NCBI GenBank assembly: GCA_001970955.1
Contig: MPUH01000700.1
Coordinates: 1-39,521 of the forward strand
Direction of reading: 5' to 3'
DNA length: 39,521 bases
From: Stentor coeruleus
Taxonomy: Eukaryota > Ciliophora > Heterotrichea > Heterotrichida > Stentoridae
Both the position numbers and the translations under genes were made by a program. Positions 17,040-26,700 of the stretch are shown piece by piece; within the stretch, counting starts at the first letter, position 1, and every line of letters begins with the position of its first letter. A model generated the notes under the pieces. It did no database searches. It saw only the letters and a program-made list of their open reading frames with translations, and was not told where the DNA came from.

Positions 17040-18965
17040 ATGGAGATTCTCGAAAGCTATCTTCGCAAAAGTAGCACAAAAAAGTTTTATGAAGAGCATA
17101 AACAGGAGTTTTCAGATGAGTTTTTTGTAGGTATGATATGCCAGGATTGCCTATCAAATCCAACTTTAGAAAATGCTAGAATACTACTCGATCTCTCAAC
17201 TCATCTAAGTAGTCTCGTAAAAGAAAAAACTCTTTTAGCACTTGTCCATGTTTTACAAGCAATCCTTGAGAATTCCCATAAGCAAAAAGAAATTGAAAGT
17301 CTCTTTGAATGCACAAGTTATGTTTGCTTACAAACAAATACCCCACAAGTGATCTTAAAGCTCAGACATCTTTTTGATAGCTTACTTGAACGTGTTGACT
17401 GTTCTTTAGGGCTTACTTTACTTGATATATATAAAAAGCATCTAAAATTTGAAGATCATTATGCTAGCAAGTTATCAAATGTAAATCTTGAACATTTAGA
17501 TGTTAAAGCTGAGTGCTCACCAGCGGATAGATTTAAAGTTGCTAAATTAGTTTATGAGATTTGCTTAGAAAAAGAAGGATATGATGTTCTTAATATGATT
17601 GCTTATAGATGCATCGATCATGTATTAAGATATGAAATAAATGATTTTACAGGCTATGCTCCAAATATTGAAAACCAATTGATGAAAGTTAAAGATAAAT
17701 TAAGCTATGAGGAAAGGGTTAAAATATCGAAAATATACAAAAATGGGATTAATAAAATTAAATGCGAAGTTAACAATGCATTGATAAGGGAATTAGAAAG
17801 CCTTAAGTTTATGGATAGCATGCATATTAACCCTCAGGCTATGGATTTTACTTATCTTATAGAAGATTTACTACAGTTTAATCTTTCAGACCAAGTTATA
17901 AGAAATAGACTTAAATCTTTGCATGGGAAATACAAAGGTAAAGTGTTTGCGGGAGAACTTTCAAATGCTTTAAAAGCTGTTAGAGATGATGAGCCAGGGT
18001 ATAGGGCTATGAATAGAATCTCAAGTGTATTGAAACCTTTAAAGCTCTTATCAAAAATTGAATATAAAAAATATAAACGCAATGAAAGGATAATAAATTG
18101 TCACGAGCCAAAATATGAAGAAATCAAAACAATTGAAAATGTTAACTTCGATTCTTTAAGTAAAGCGGCAGAAAAAGTTCAAGAACTTAACGAAAAAACA
18201 GGTACTAAAAATATTGAAGAGATAAATAAATTTATTGTTGAAATTCAGGAACTTGTGAAGGAAAAATATAATGACGCGGTTGTTATATTATTTGGGTCAT
18301 ACTCAACCAACCTTGCAATCTTGTCATCAGGGGTAGATATTTCAATTAATTCCTCAAGCATTGAAGATAAAGAATCCTTTTTAATTGCGCTTCAAGTAAA
18401 ACTTGCTAAAAAAGGTTCTGTATCTTTAGTGGAATCTAAAAGTTTGCCTGTAATAACTTTCAAGCCTAATGATCAAAATCTTGTTTATTTCATCAGCATA
18501 AGCAACTCAAATGGAATTGAATCTTCAGATTTAATCAGGAAATATATTAAAAAGCATGAGAAAATAAGTGAATTAATTAAAGTTGTTAAAGCTTGGGCTA
18601 ATGAAAATAATCTTAACAAGCCTAGTAAAGGAACTTATTCAGGATACGAATGGGCTTTACTAGTAATTGGATTCCTTCAAAGCCTTAAAATTCTTCCACT
18701 TTATACCAATGAAGAAATTCCTGAAATTATTATAAACCAATCAGTGGGAGAATTGTTTTTCAGATTTATTCACTTTTGTTATCAGCTAGATGGAGATAAA
18801 GTATGCTTGAAGAATGGTATTATTAAGGATAAGGCTGAAACTTTGATGACTGTTGTTAATCCTATTGGAGAAAAAGTGTTTTTTTCAAGAGTTAAACGAA
18901 ATAGAAAGCAAGGAAAAGCGATAGTTGAGCTTCTAGTTAAAACTCTCGAAACTTTTAGTAGTTAA
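17040..18965 (+). CDS. Nucleotidyltransferase-fold protein with degenerate active site (poly(A)/U polymerase-like), 641 aa
   Basis: I chose ATG 17040 (M-E-I-L-E-S-Y); the in-frame upstream GTG is unlikely in a eukaryote. Residues about 1-360 are helical and unassigned. Residues about 385-560 resemble the noncanonical poly(A) polymerase/TUTase core: helix-turn V-V-I-L-F-G419-S420-Y-S-T-N-L, then the PAP-associated part (I-K-V-V-K-A-W-A-N-E-N-N; Y-S-G-Y-E-W-A-L-L-V-I-G-F-L-Q). The active-site signature S-D-x-D reads S-G431-V-D433, and the third Asp (usually F-D-I-S) reads Y-F-I-S. With two of three metal-binding Asp gone, polymerase activity is unlikely. The fold may have been kept for RNA or protein binding. 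An alternative explanation is a distantly related nucleotidyltransferase with different metal ligands. Confidence 0.78.
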   Translation: MEILESYLRKSSTKKFYEEHKQEFSDEFFVGMICQDCLSNPTLENARILLDLSTHLSSLVKEKTLLALVHVLQAILENSHKQKEIESLFECTSYVCLQTNTPQVILKLRHLFDSLLERVDCSLGLTLLDIYKKHLKFEDHYASKLSNVNLEHLDVKAECSPADRFKVAKLVYEICLEKEGYDVLNMIAYRCIDHVLRYEINDFTGYAPNIENQLMKVKDKLSYEERVKISKIYKNGINKIKCEVNNALIRELESLKFMDSMHINPQAMDFTYLIEDLLQFNLSDQVIRNRLKSLHGKYKGKVFAGELSNALKAVRDDEPGYRAMNRISSVLKPLKLLSKIEYKKYKRNERIINCHEPKYEEIKTIENVNFDSLSKAAEKVQELNEKTGTKNIEEINKFIVEIQELVKEKYNDAVVILFGSYSTNLAILSSGVDISINSSSIEDKESFLIALQVKLAKKGSVSLVESKSLPVITFKPNDQNLVYFISISNSNGIESSDLIRKYIKKHEKISELIKVVKAWANENNLNKPSKGTYSGYEWALLVIGFLQSLKILPLYTNEEIPEIIINQSVGELFFRFIHFCYQLDGDKVCLKNGIIKDKAETLMTVVNPIGEKVFFSRVKRNRKQGKAIVELLVKTLETFSS

Positions 18966-19709
18966 GCTAATCAGATACTTTGATTAAAATTTATATGATG
19001 GTAGAGATATATAGTTTTTATGATAACTAAAAATAATAATATGAATTTTCAAGATCTAACAAATTATTATAATTGTAAATTGATTGTTCACTACTGCGAA
19101 TTAATTTCTTCAAATTTTCATTATTTGATTACTATTATAGTTATGCTATCTTTCAAATTTTGATATATTTATTTCTTACTGATTCATAATCCTATTTCTA
19201 ATTTATCATCGATATTTTCCGCTTAAATCTTGCATCGGGGCATTACTTTGATTACTTAACTTAATTCTTTCTTCAAATAGAATTTTATAATTTTTCTGTG
19301 TGTATTTTTTAGTTAATTTTTCTTATCAGCAATGCTGCAATTGATTTTGCAGATAATCTAATTATTAGTCATACTAAATATTTTAGGCTGCTTAGTTTTT
19401 AAAATCTCTTATTAGTATTATTTCTTTCAGGCATCTAGTAAAATAATGCATATCTTCCAGGCTATAAATTGATTTTCTTCATCAATTTTTTTTTAAATGC
19501 ACCATGGAATTTCATCCTAAATCTGTCAATAATTTATTTCTAAATTTATTAGCGAAAATTAAGGTCCTAGAAATATATATCATTATTTACTTCATTATCC
19601 ATTCATCTTAGATTATATAATCAATCCAATATATAAAAGACAATATATTTATTTTAATTTTCAATAATTAAATGCTAAAAAAAGTGAATTACAAATCCTA
19701 ATTATATTA
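18966..19709. other. AT-rich spacer between convergent genes
   Basis: This stretch holds no credible coding frame or RNA gene. It separates two converging genes, so it should contain both 3' ends. Some short palindromic patches (for example CTGCAA...TTGCAG near 19335-19352) occur, but none is long enough to call. Confidence 0.55.
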
Positions 19710-21074
19710 TTAATAAATAATACATCCTTCAGTATTCGTGTTTGCAGAATTGACAATCCTTTTTATCGTAGATCTAGGTGGGGTGACAGATCTATAAACC
19801 TTTTCTTCATTTCTATGTATTTTACTCACAATACAAGATGACATTCTTTTAACACTAGGTTCAGAATAAGCTGTAAAGTTATGATAACTAACTAGAAACT
19901 CAGGTACTGTAAGCTTAGGCAACAATGGAGAATCAACATATTCAAGCGTATCTTCAATATCTTGTTCTTTATTCTTAGATAATTCATCAAGTTCATTTTT
20001 AGCTTTTGTTACAATCAAAACAGCAAGACTTGAGCTTTGAATTTTCCCATATCTAATAATTTTCTTAAAATAATGGCAAGCTTTTTCTATATTCTTTATA
20101 TGCTTATAACACATTGCAAGGAAGTAACCAGCTAATACATTTTTCTTGTTTTCTCTAAATATAACTTTAAATTGTAATATACTTTCAAAGTACATATCTC
20201 TGTTATATTTTTGAATAGCCATAAGTAATCTATGATCTTTAACAGCAATGCCAAATCCCTTCATGTTAATTAGAGCAGACATGTGATTTCCAAATTGTAG
20301 GGATTCTTTCAAAGCTTTAAGCATCAAATCAAATTTTTCCATTTCAAAATTCAAAAGCGCTAAAGATATTTTTATTATACCAATAAAGCTTCCTTTCGCT
20401 TGCATTATTGCTTGTGAGAAGTTTTCTTGAGCTTCTTGGTATTTCCCTTGCATTTGCTGTATTTCAGCAAGGAAAAAGTAACATTTTGCTAATTCTTCTG
20501 AGCTTCTAATAGCTTTTTCTAAATATTTTTCTGCTTTGTCCAGTTTGATTTTAGCTTTATAGTACAAAGCTTGGAACATATGCAAGTCGCTATTATCTGG
20601 GTCGATTTTCTTACATTCCCTTAGAGCCTTTTTTGCATTGGCAAGCTGGTTCAATTTCAGATAAATTTCAGATTTTTTAATATGAGCTGGTTGAAAGTTT
20701 TCCTTGCATTTAATCGAATTTTCAAGACATAAAATGCAATCCTCATATCTACCTCTTTGAGCTATAATAAGAGCTAGTATGTAATAAGCTGTATATGTTT
20801 CATTAGTTTTTAATGAAGTTAGTAAATGGCTTTCTGCTATATCATAAAAGCCTTGTTTGTATAAACAAATACCCAAATGCAAGTTTGAATAGAAATCCTT
20901 TGGGTTTTTAAGCAAACGAGACTGGAATATTAAGATTAGTTCATTGACAAATTGAGATGTTAGTACTTTAGATTGATTTCTGAGAACTCCTTTACTTATT
21001 TTGCTGATGTCGTAAGTAATTAAAATACCTTGTGCGCTCACTTTTGAGCCTGAATTCGAACAATTATTTCCCAT
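19710..21074 (-). CDS. TPR protein with N-myristoylation signal, 454 aa
   Basis: The frame extends 10 codons further upstream to ATG 21104, but I place the start at ATG 21074 because it begins M-G-N-N-C-S, an excellent N-myristoylation consensus (Gly2, Ser6) with Cys5 for palmitoylation. From about residue 45 to 360 there are about eight tetratricopeptide repeats, for example L-G-I-C-L-Y-K-Q-G-F-Y-D-I-A, Y-I-L-A-L-I-I-A-Q-R-G-R-Y, F-F-L-A-E-I-Q-Q-M-Q-G-K-Y-Q-E-A and F-L-A-M-C-Y-K-H-I-K-N-I. TPR arrays bind partner peptides; a membrane-anchored scaffold is the simplest inference. The C-terminal 90 residues are Ser/Arg-rich and unlikely to fold. No orthologue is named with confidence. Confidence 0.85.
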   Translation of the reverse strand: MGNNCSNSGSKVSAQGILITYDISKISKGVLRNQSKVLTSQFVNELILIFQSRLLKNPKDFYSNLHLGICLYKQGFYDIAESHLLTSLKTNETYTAYYILALIIAQRGRYEDCILCLENSIKCKENFQPAHIKKSEIYLKLNQLANAKKALRECKKIDPDNSDLHMFQALYYKAKIKLDKAEKYLEKAIRSSEELAKCYFFLAEIQQMQGKYQEAQENFSQAIMQAKGSFIGIIKISLALLNFEMEKFDLMLKALKESLQFGNHMSALINMKGFGIAVKDHRLLMAIQKYNRDMYFESILQFKVIFRENKKNVLAGYFLAMCYKHIKNIEKACHYFKKIIRYGKIQSSSLAVLIVTKAKNELDELSKNKEQDIEDTLEYVDSPLLPKLTVPEFLVSYHNFTAYSEPSVKRMSSCIVSKIHRNEEKVYRSVTPPRSTIKRIVNSANTNTEGCIIY

Positions 21075-21919
21075 TTTGAAATTATAAGCAGACTTGTGTT
21101 TCAAGATGATAGAAAGAGATATAATGCAAATGTTGGGTTATTAAAATATTGCCTTTGATAAATAGTTTATTTTGATACTAAAGATTTATTTATGAAATAT
21201 TTGTATAGAAAATTATTTCAATACTTTATTAGTTGTGTTAAGCTTTGCTTAATAAATTCTTCTCCAATAAATCTTCTTGATGCATCTCTTAGTAATTTTT
21301 TAATCTTATTATATCAAAGTAAAAAATAAAAATTCAAGTGTTCAGCATTTATTTAACTTAATAACAGAACTATTTCTAATTTACCTTTCAATATCTTTAG
21401 TTGACTGATAAATAGTTGTTAAGCGAAATTTTCTTCTCGAATGCATCAAGATTAATATTAATTCTAATAATCTTTCATGCTAATTTTACAAAAATATCTG
21501 TAAAATTATGCTTATTATAAATTATTCCTGTTTCTGAGATTGAATTTTTAAGTATTTATAGGCAAATATTTTGTTGTTTTAATTTTAATTATCTTAAAAG
21601 CTTTGAAAATTGAAATATATTTAATCTTCTGTAAAAGGCCAGTTTATCCATTTCTTTTAGAAATTGTAAGCTATATATAATAATTACATAAAATTTTAAT
21701 ATAATTATTCTTGTGTGCATCTAAAATCGTCTTTTATTATGCTCATGTGCTATATATTATAACCTAATGGAAAATTTAGAATATTAGAATTCATTTAACC
21801 TATACTTTTTCTCAAACATAGTCTATGAAATTATATAATTGAATTTATCTTTCTTTATTATTCAAGGAATGAATTTTTTTATAAAAGTTTAAAGTGGGTG
21901 ATAGTTAAGGTGGCATGGT
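21075..21919. other. AT-rich gene-free spacer
   Basis: I see nothing coding. GTTAAGC occurs at 21237 and 21418, the first as part of the small palindrome TTAAGCTTTGCTTAA. Presumably the promoter of the TPR gene lies at its left end. Confidence 0.5.
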
Positions 21920-22072
21920 TTAAACCTTGTCCGATCGAGGCTTGTTTGTCCTACGATCTCTTTCTTTAGGCAAATTCGGTATATTAAACCACTCGTTGTC
22001 GCTGGTTATGTGACTCTTTATTTGGTTCAGAAGGTCTTTACTGTTTCTTTTCTTTTTATAAAAGCTATTCAT
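21920..22072 (-). CDS. Possible small basic protein, 50 aa (or G+C-rich RNA locus)
   Basis: A minus-strand frame runs from ATG 22072 to TAA 21920: M-N-S-F-Y-K-K-K-R-N ... W-F-N-I-P-N-L-P-K-E-R-D ... P-R-S-D-K-V. It coincides with a patch that is sharply richer in G+C than the surrounding spacer and uses codons otherwise uncommon here (CCG, TCG, CGA). There is an in-frame TGA shortly upstream, so ATG 22072 is the natural start. A frame this short can occur by chance; the base composition, not the length, is the reason to list it. The patch could instead be a structured noncoding RNA. Confidence 0.35.
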   Translation of the reverse strand: MNSFYKKKRNSKDLLNQIKSHITSDNEWFNIPNLPKERDRRTNKPRSDKV

Positions 22073-23188
22073 ATTTCATATTTTTTTTAATTATTATCGT
22101 TTAGTTTGTTACCTTTATTGATTTTGAATATCATAATTAGAGTCCTAACCTTGAACTTCTCTTATTTATATTTATTAACTAAAAATTCTAGATAAAAATA
22201 AAGTTTTCAAGTATATACTTATAAAAATCAGATAAGATAATTTATTTGTTTGCATTCTTGCAATAATCATTTCATTTGACTAATTTATTTAAATCTTTTT
22301 CTTTGTACTTTCATAAAATTTAAATTTCATTTTTAGCAAAAAATTTTCAAAATTATGATTAATCTATCTTCTTATAAATCTTTTGGATATTCCATGGAAT
22401 GAACTATTTCATAGATAATATATTGTTAAGCAAAAGTATTAAAAAGTTCTGTTTGAAAGAAAAGATAGCAAAGGAAATCAATTCTTTACCGCGATGAAAT
22501 TAGCAAAAAATCTAGGTAGACATTGGAATCATTAATTTTGCGATTGTAATTATCCTTTGATAAGTGTAAGCTTGTTGTAATATTAATCCACATAAGTTTA
22601 AACTTTGAAGTCAAGAACTCAAGTCTAAAGTTTTACTTTGTTTCTAAAATAAAAGTAGCTCAAAAATATTGCAAACCTGATTATTTAAGAGGATAATGAA
22701 AATTATACGGACTTAGGCAACTGATAACTGAGTGTAGAGTCAAGGAGATAGTAGAAACACAGCCGCATATGAAGTTCCAAAAATATCAGAGGGGAAATCT
22801 GTTAGTGAGTTGTAAAAGAAAATTGAAATACTAAAACAGTGAATAAAAATTGATCACATAAAGAATTAGAAGTAATTCAAAAAATTATGAATAGAAAACA
22901 GCCAGGTGATATCATAAAATGGGTTTAACACAAGTCAGGCGATAACTCCTAATAAAATAAGCTTGCTGTAACTCTATCACAATCACAATCATAACAGCCA
23001 ACTACCTGTTTATTTATTTTAAAGCAAAAAGCAGTGTATTGATATCAATTTGATTTTATTAACCCAATCATGATTCTAATAATAGTCTCTTATTTCTTCA
23101 AACTTACTTCAAAATATATCCTCATAAATATCCTCTAAATCCTCTCAGATTTCTGCATGAACCAATCAAGATATTATTGTTAACTTGT
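22073..23188. other. Gene-free spacer with a more G+C-rich right part
   Basis: No complete gene is visible. Between about 22690 and 22990 the composition becomes more gene-like. One plus-strand frame (22696-22821) is open for about 41 codons without a good start (L-Y-G-L-R-Q-L-I-T-E-C-R-V-K). It may be a decayed gene remnant or the leader of the next gene. GTTAAGC occurs at 22425. Confidence 0.45.
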
Positions 23189-23692
23189 ATGGGGCAAATA
23201 ATAGGACAGAAAAAACAAGAGATTTCTTCATCATATATCCACCCAATGCCTGGGACTTCAGGATGCTCTTTAAAGAAACGTAATTTCATCAGTATCTATA
23301 CAGATAAAGATATTGTCATGATTAGGGTTTTTCCTCAGATGACAGGCAAGCAACTCAAAGATGCTTTGTCTAATAAAACTGGGAAAACCTGGAAAGTTAT
23401 GCATAAGGGTGCTGAAATAATAAACGACTTAAAAATAGAAGAACAAGATATACATGAAGGAGCCTTGATAAAAGCTATTCCAGATGAAAAACCAGACTTT
23501 GGTGGGAAATCCACTTTTATGCTAAGTTTCAATAAATCTACTAGAGCTAGTCATCGTCGAGCAGAAAGCTCAAGTTCCTATAGACAACTAGACTTAAGTA
23601 GTGATCTTTCGAAATATGCAGTTCCTGAAGTAGGAGCTTTGCAAAACAAGTCATATCATAGAAGGACTCATAGTCGGAACTTTGTTAAATAG
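23189..23692 (+). CDS. Small protein with possible ubiquitin-like fold, 167 aa
   Basis: The start is ATG 23189 (M-G-Q-I-I-G-Q-K-K-Q); a TTG four codons earlier is in frame but not a plausible eukaryotic start. Residues about 35-100 show alternating hydrophobic strands and a helix in ubiquitin-like order: F-I-S-I-Y-T-D-K-D-I-V-M-I-R-V-F-P, a helix T-G-K-Q-L-K-D-A-L-S, then W-K-V-M-H-K-G-A-E-I, then D-I-H-E-G-A-L-I-K-A-I. There is no C-terminal Gly-Gly, so it would not be conjugated. The tail is Ser/Arg/His-rich (S-H-R-R-A-E-S-S-S; H-R-R-T-H-S-R). Fold assignment is tentative. It precedes the large channel gene on the same strand by 103 nt. Confidence 0.65.
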   Translation: MGQIIGQKKQEISSSYIHPMPGTSGCSLKKRNFISIYTDKDIVMIRVFPQMTGKQLKDALSNKTGKTWKVMHKGAEIINDLKIEEQDIHEGALIKAIPDEKPDFGGKSTFMLSFNKSTRASHRRAESSSSYRQLDLSSDLSKYAVPEVGALQNKSYHRRTHSRNFVK

Positions 23693-23795
23693 TCACTCAA
23701 TCTAATAGTCTGTAATAAGGCATTTTTTGTGTTAAGCCCTCGTTGTAGTAATAAAACCTTTATATAAGAAGTCTAATAGGATTAGTGGTTATAAT

Positions 23796-26700
23796 ATGAA
23801 GTCTATCAGCCAAGGGTTCACTATGGAGACTCTGACAAAACTAGACTTTTCAGTTGACCCAAGCATATTTTATAGAGACTGTTCTGCGCATATCAAAGAA
23901 GACTTTAAAGATCTTATAGCTTATTTCTCGCAATATAAGCCTAGCTACATCAGCACTCCATTCAGAGGAAACTGCATGAAAATGACTAATGACCGACTGA
24001 ATTTTATTTTTGCCTCTAAAGAAGGAAGAATTGCATCCTGTATCATCGATAAAAAGCAGCTTATGCTTGATAATAAAGTCAGTCAGACTTCAGTTAAGAG
24101 TTTAGCTATCTCAACAAATGATTTTGTGTACATCGGTACAAAAGACCATAAAATCCACAAGTTAAGCCTTTTGACACTAATTGAAGATAATGTTTTAGAA
24201 GGACATGAAGGGCCAGTCACAAGCCTTCATATTTCTAAAGATGATAAATATCTTTTTTCATCTAGTGACGATAATAAAGTTATGATTTGGGATCTACATA
24301 AAGGTAAAGGTAAAGAATTATACAAGCATGATGATAAAGTTAAATGCTTAGACTTAAGCTGTGATAATGTACACCTTGTATCAGGATCTTCAGATGGTGG
24401 ATTGACAGTTTATGATATTGTTAATAGAAAAATTGTATTTGATTTCGATAAATTAGAAGATACAGTTATATCTTGTGTGAAAATATCGTCGAAAAACAGC
24501 TATCTTATTGCAGGAGACTCAAGGCCAAGAATTAGAGTCTGGCGATTTGGCGTATGGGATCTTAAACATGAGTTTGGAGGACATACTCAGATAGTTAAAT
24601 GTTTGGATATCTCTGAAGATGAAAGCTACTTTGTATCTGGAGGTAAAGATAGCATGATTAAGGTATGGGATTTGATTAAATGGAAAGATGAAACTACTTT
24701 ACATGGGCATTCAAGAAGTGTGAAAAGCATAATAATAGATAATGAATTGCAGGTGCTGCATAGTTTGAGTCAAGACTGTAAAATCATGACATCCAAAATC
24801 CCTAATTTCGAAAATCATGTCAATGTCGCAACAGAATCAGGATTATTAAAGATAATGATTAACCCTAAAGACAGAATTGTTTATGCATTTGATCAATTTG
24901 GTAATGTTCTGTATAAGAGAAAAGACAAATTTGAAGAGTTTGTGAACTATGGTAAAGATATATTGAGTTGGAATTTTATCAATAGTGGTTTGCAGTTAGC
25001 TTTAGTTGAAAGACCAAGTAGTTCAATGATGCTTGAAGTTACTCTAGTAGACAATTATCATGATAAATCAAAAAGAGTTGTAGTATTCAAAACAGACTCA
25101 GAAGCTACTTCAGCATTAGCATCAGAAAATGGAGAGTTTTTTATTGTAGGTATGCAGTTTAAAGTAGCAGTATACTCAATGTCTACACAACAAAAACTCA
25201 AAGTATTCACCACACATACTACTGCTGTCAAAGCTTTAGCTTTACATGAAGAACACTTATTTGCAGGAGATGAAGGTGGGATCATGAAATACTACATATT
25301 AAAAGATGGATTTTTTGAAAAAGGGCATCTTATTGATGATACTCATAATGCTGTTGATTTAATCAGGCTACTCATCCCTGAGCGCCTTGTGTTTTCTGCA
25401 GCTTCTGATGGTACAATTCTTATATGGAGTTTCGAAAAGCTTCAGTGTATCAATAAAATCTTCATGAACAATAAAATCACAGAAATCTATTTTACAAAGG
25501 ACAATCAAAACTTTTTTGTGAACTTTTGCTCAATGATTAGTATTTTCAATATCGAAAGTTTGTCTAAAGTTGGTACTATCACATTGGAAAATGCTAATGA
25601 AGCAATTGGATTTTCTTTTGATGAAAAAGATATTTACTTGAGCTTTGGAAACTATTACAAAGTCCTTGAAAACCCTCTAAAGACTACTAATATTAATATC
25701 TATGGTAATCATAGTGAAATGCAAAAGTATCTGGACTACGTTATAAAAATCATGAATGAAGAAGTACCAAAACATGTGGATTCTATGGATGACTGGCTTA
25801 TTGAACCTTACCACATAAATACTCTGCATTTATACGCATTTTTCAATCTTTATAACCATTTAGAAAAAAGCATTCAAGAAAATGCAAGCTTTTTCTCAAG
25901 CAAGAATGGATACTCTCCTATGATAATCGGTATAGAAAAAGGTTTTGCTAAATGCATTGACAGTATTTATGATGCTCTTAAAGAACGTTCCAGTTTCGAT
26001 AAAATGGCTCTTTATGGCTTATCAAGTGCTCTCCCATCTTTAAATAGATCAAGTTATGGTAGATTGCATGAATTATACAATTTATCTTATGGATCATCAT
26101 TTGCTCTTACTATGCCTAAATTCATAGAGGATTCTGAAGTACTTCCTAAGATTGTCAAAAGTAAAAGATATTTCAAACCTCCTGAACGCTTTGTTGAAGA
26201 ATATAAATACAAGTATGAAGAAGTAGCTATAGAGTTCATGCAGAGTTTCGTTAAAATTAACACTCGCTTAGGAGCTAGTGATAGTTTAGAATTTATGAAA
26301 AGCCTTATTGAGTGTAAAAACAATGAAGTTTACTGTAGCAATTTGATTAAAATTATTCTAGAAGACAAGTGGAGGACTATTCGCTGGTTGTTAGTTGTTG
26401 AAACCTTGCTTTACCTTGTGTATCTTGTTATGATCTGCAAATTCGCCCTTCATTATGGAGATCGAACTTACTTGATTATTCCTTTCGCCATTAACATAGT
26501 TCTATTTCTTTATGAAATTTTACAAATGATAGCTTCAAAAGGCATGTATTTCACTAGTTTTTGGAATTATATTGATATGTTCAGATTCATTATATTTACC
26601 ATTTATTGCATATTGATAAAATTCGATATTAAAGATGAAAGCGGTGAATGGAGAGTTCAAGAACGCCTTCTGATCGCTACTGCAGTCTTTTCACTTATCC

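Noticed and set aside
21895..22040. tRNA or spliceosomal snRNA in the G+C-rich island
   Set aside because: No T-loop GTTCRA with matching acceptor stem, and no similarity that I can see to U1, U2, U4, U5 or U6 core motifs on either strand.
22730..22990. Long plus-strand frame if TAA/TAG are read as Gln and TGA as Trp
   Set aside because: The density of in-frame stops is what chance predicts at this base composition, and the clear genes all use the standard code.
23335..23532. Antisense frame opposite the ubiquitin-like gene
   Set aside because: Shadow of the coding strand; no domain or start context.
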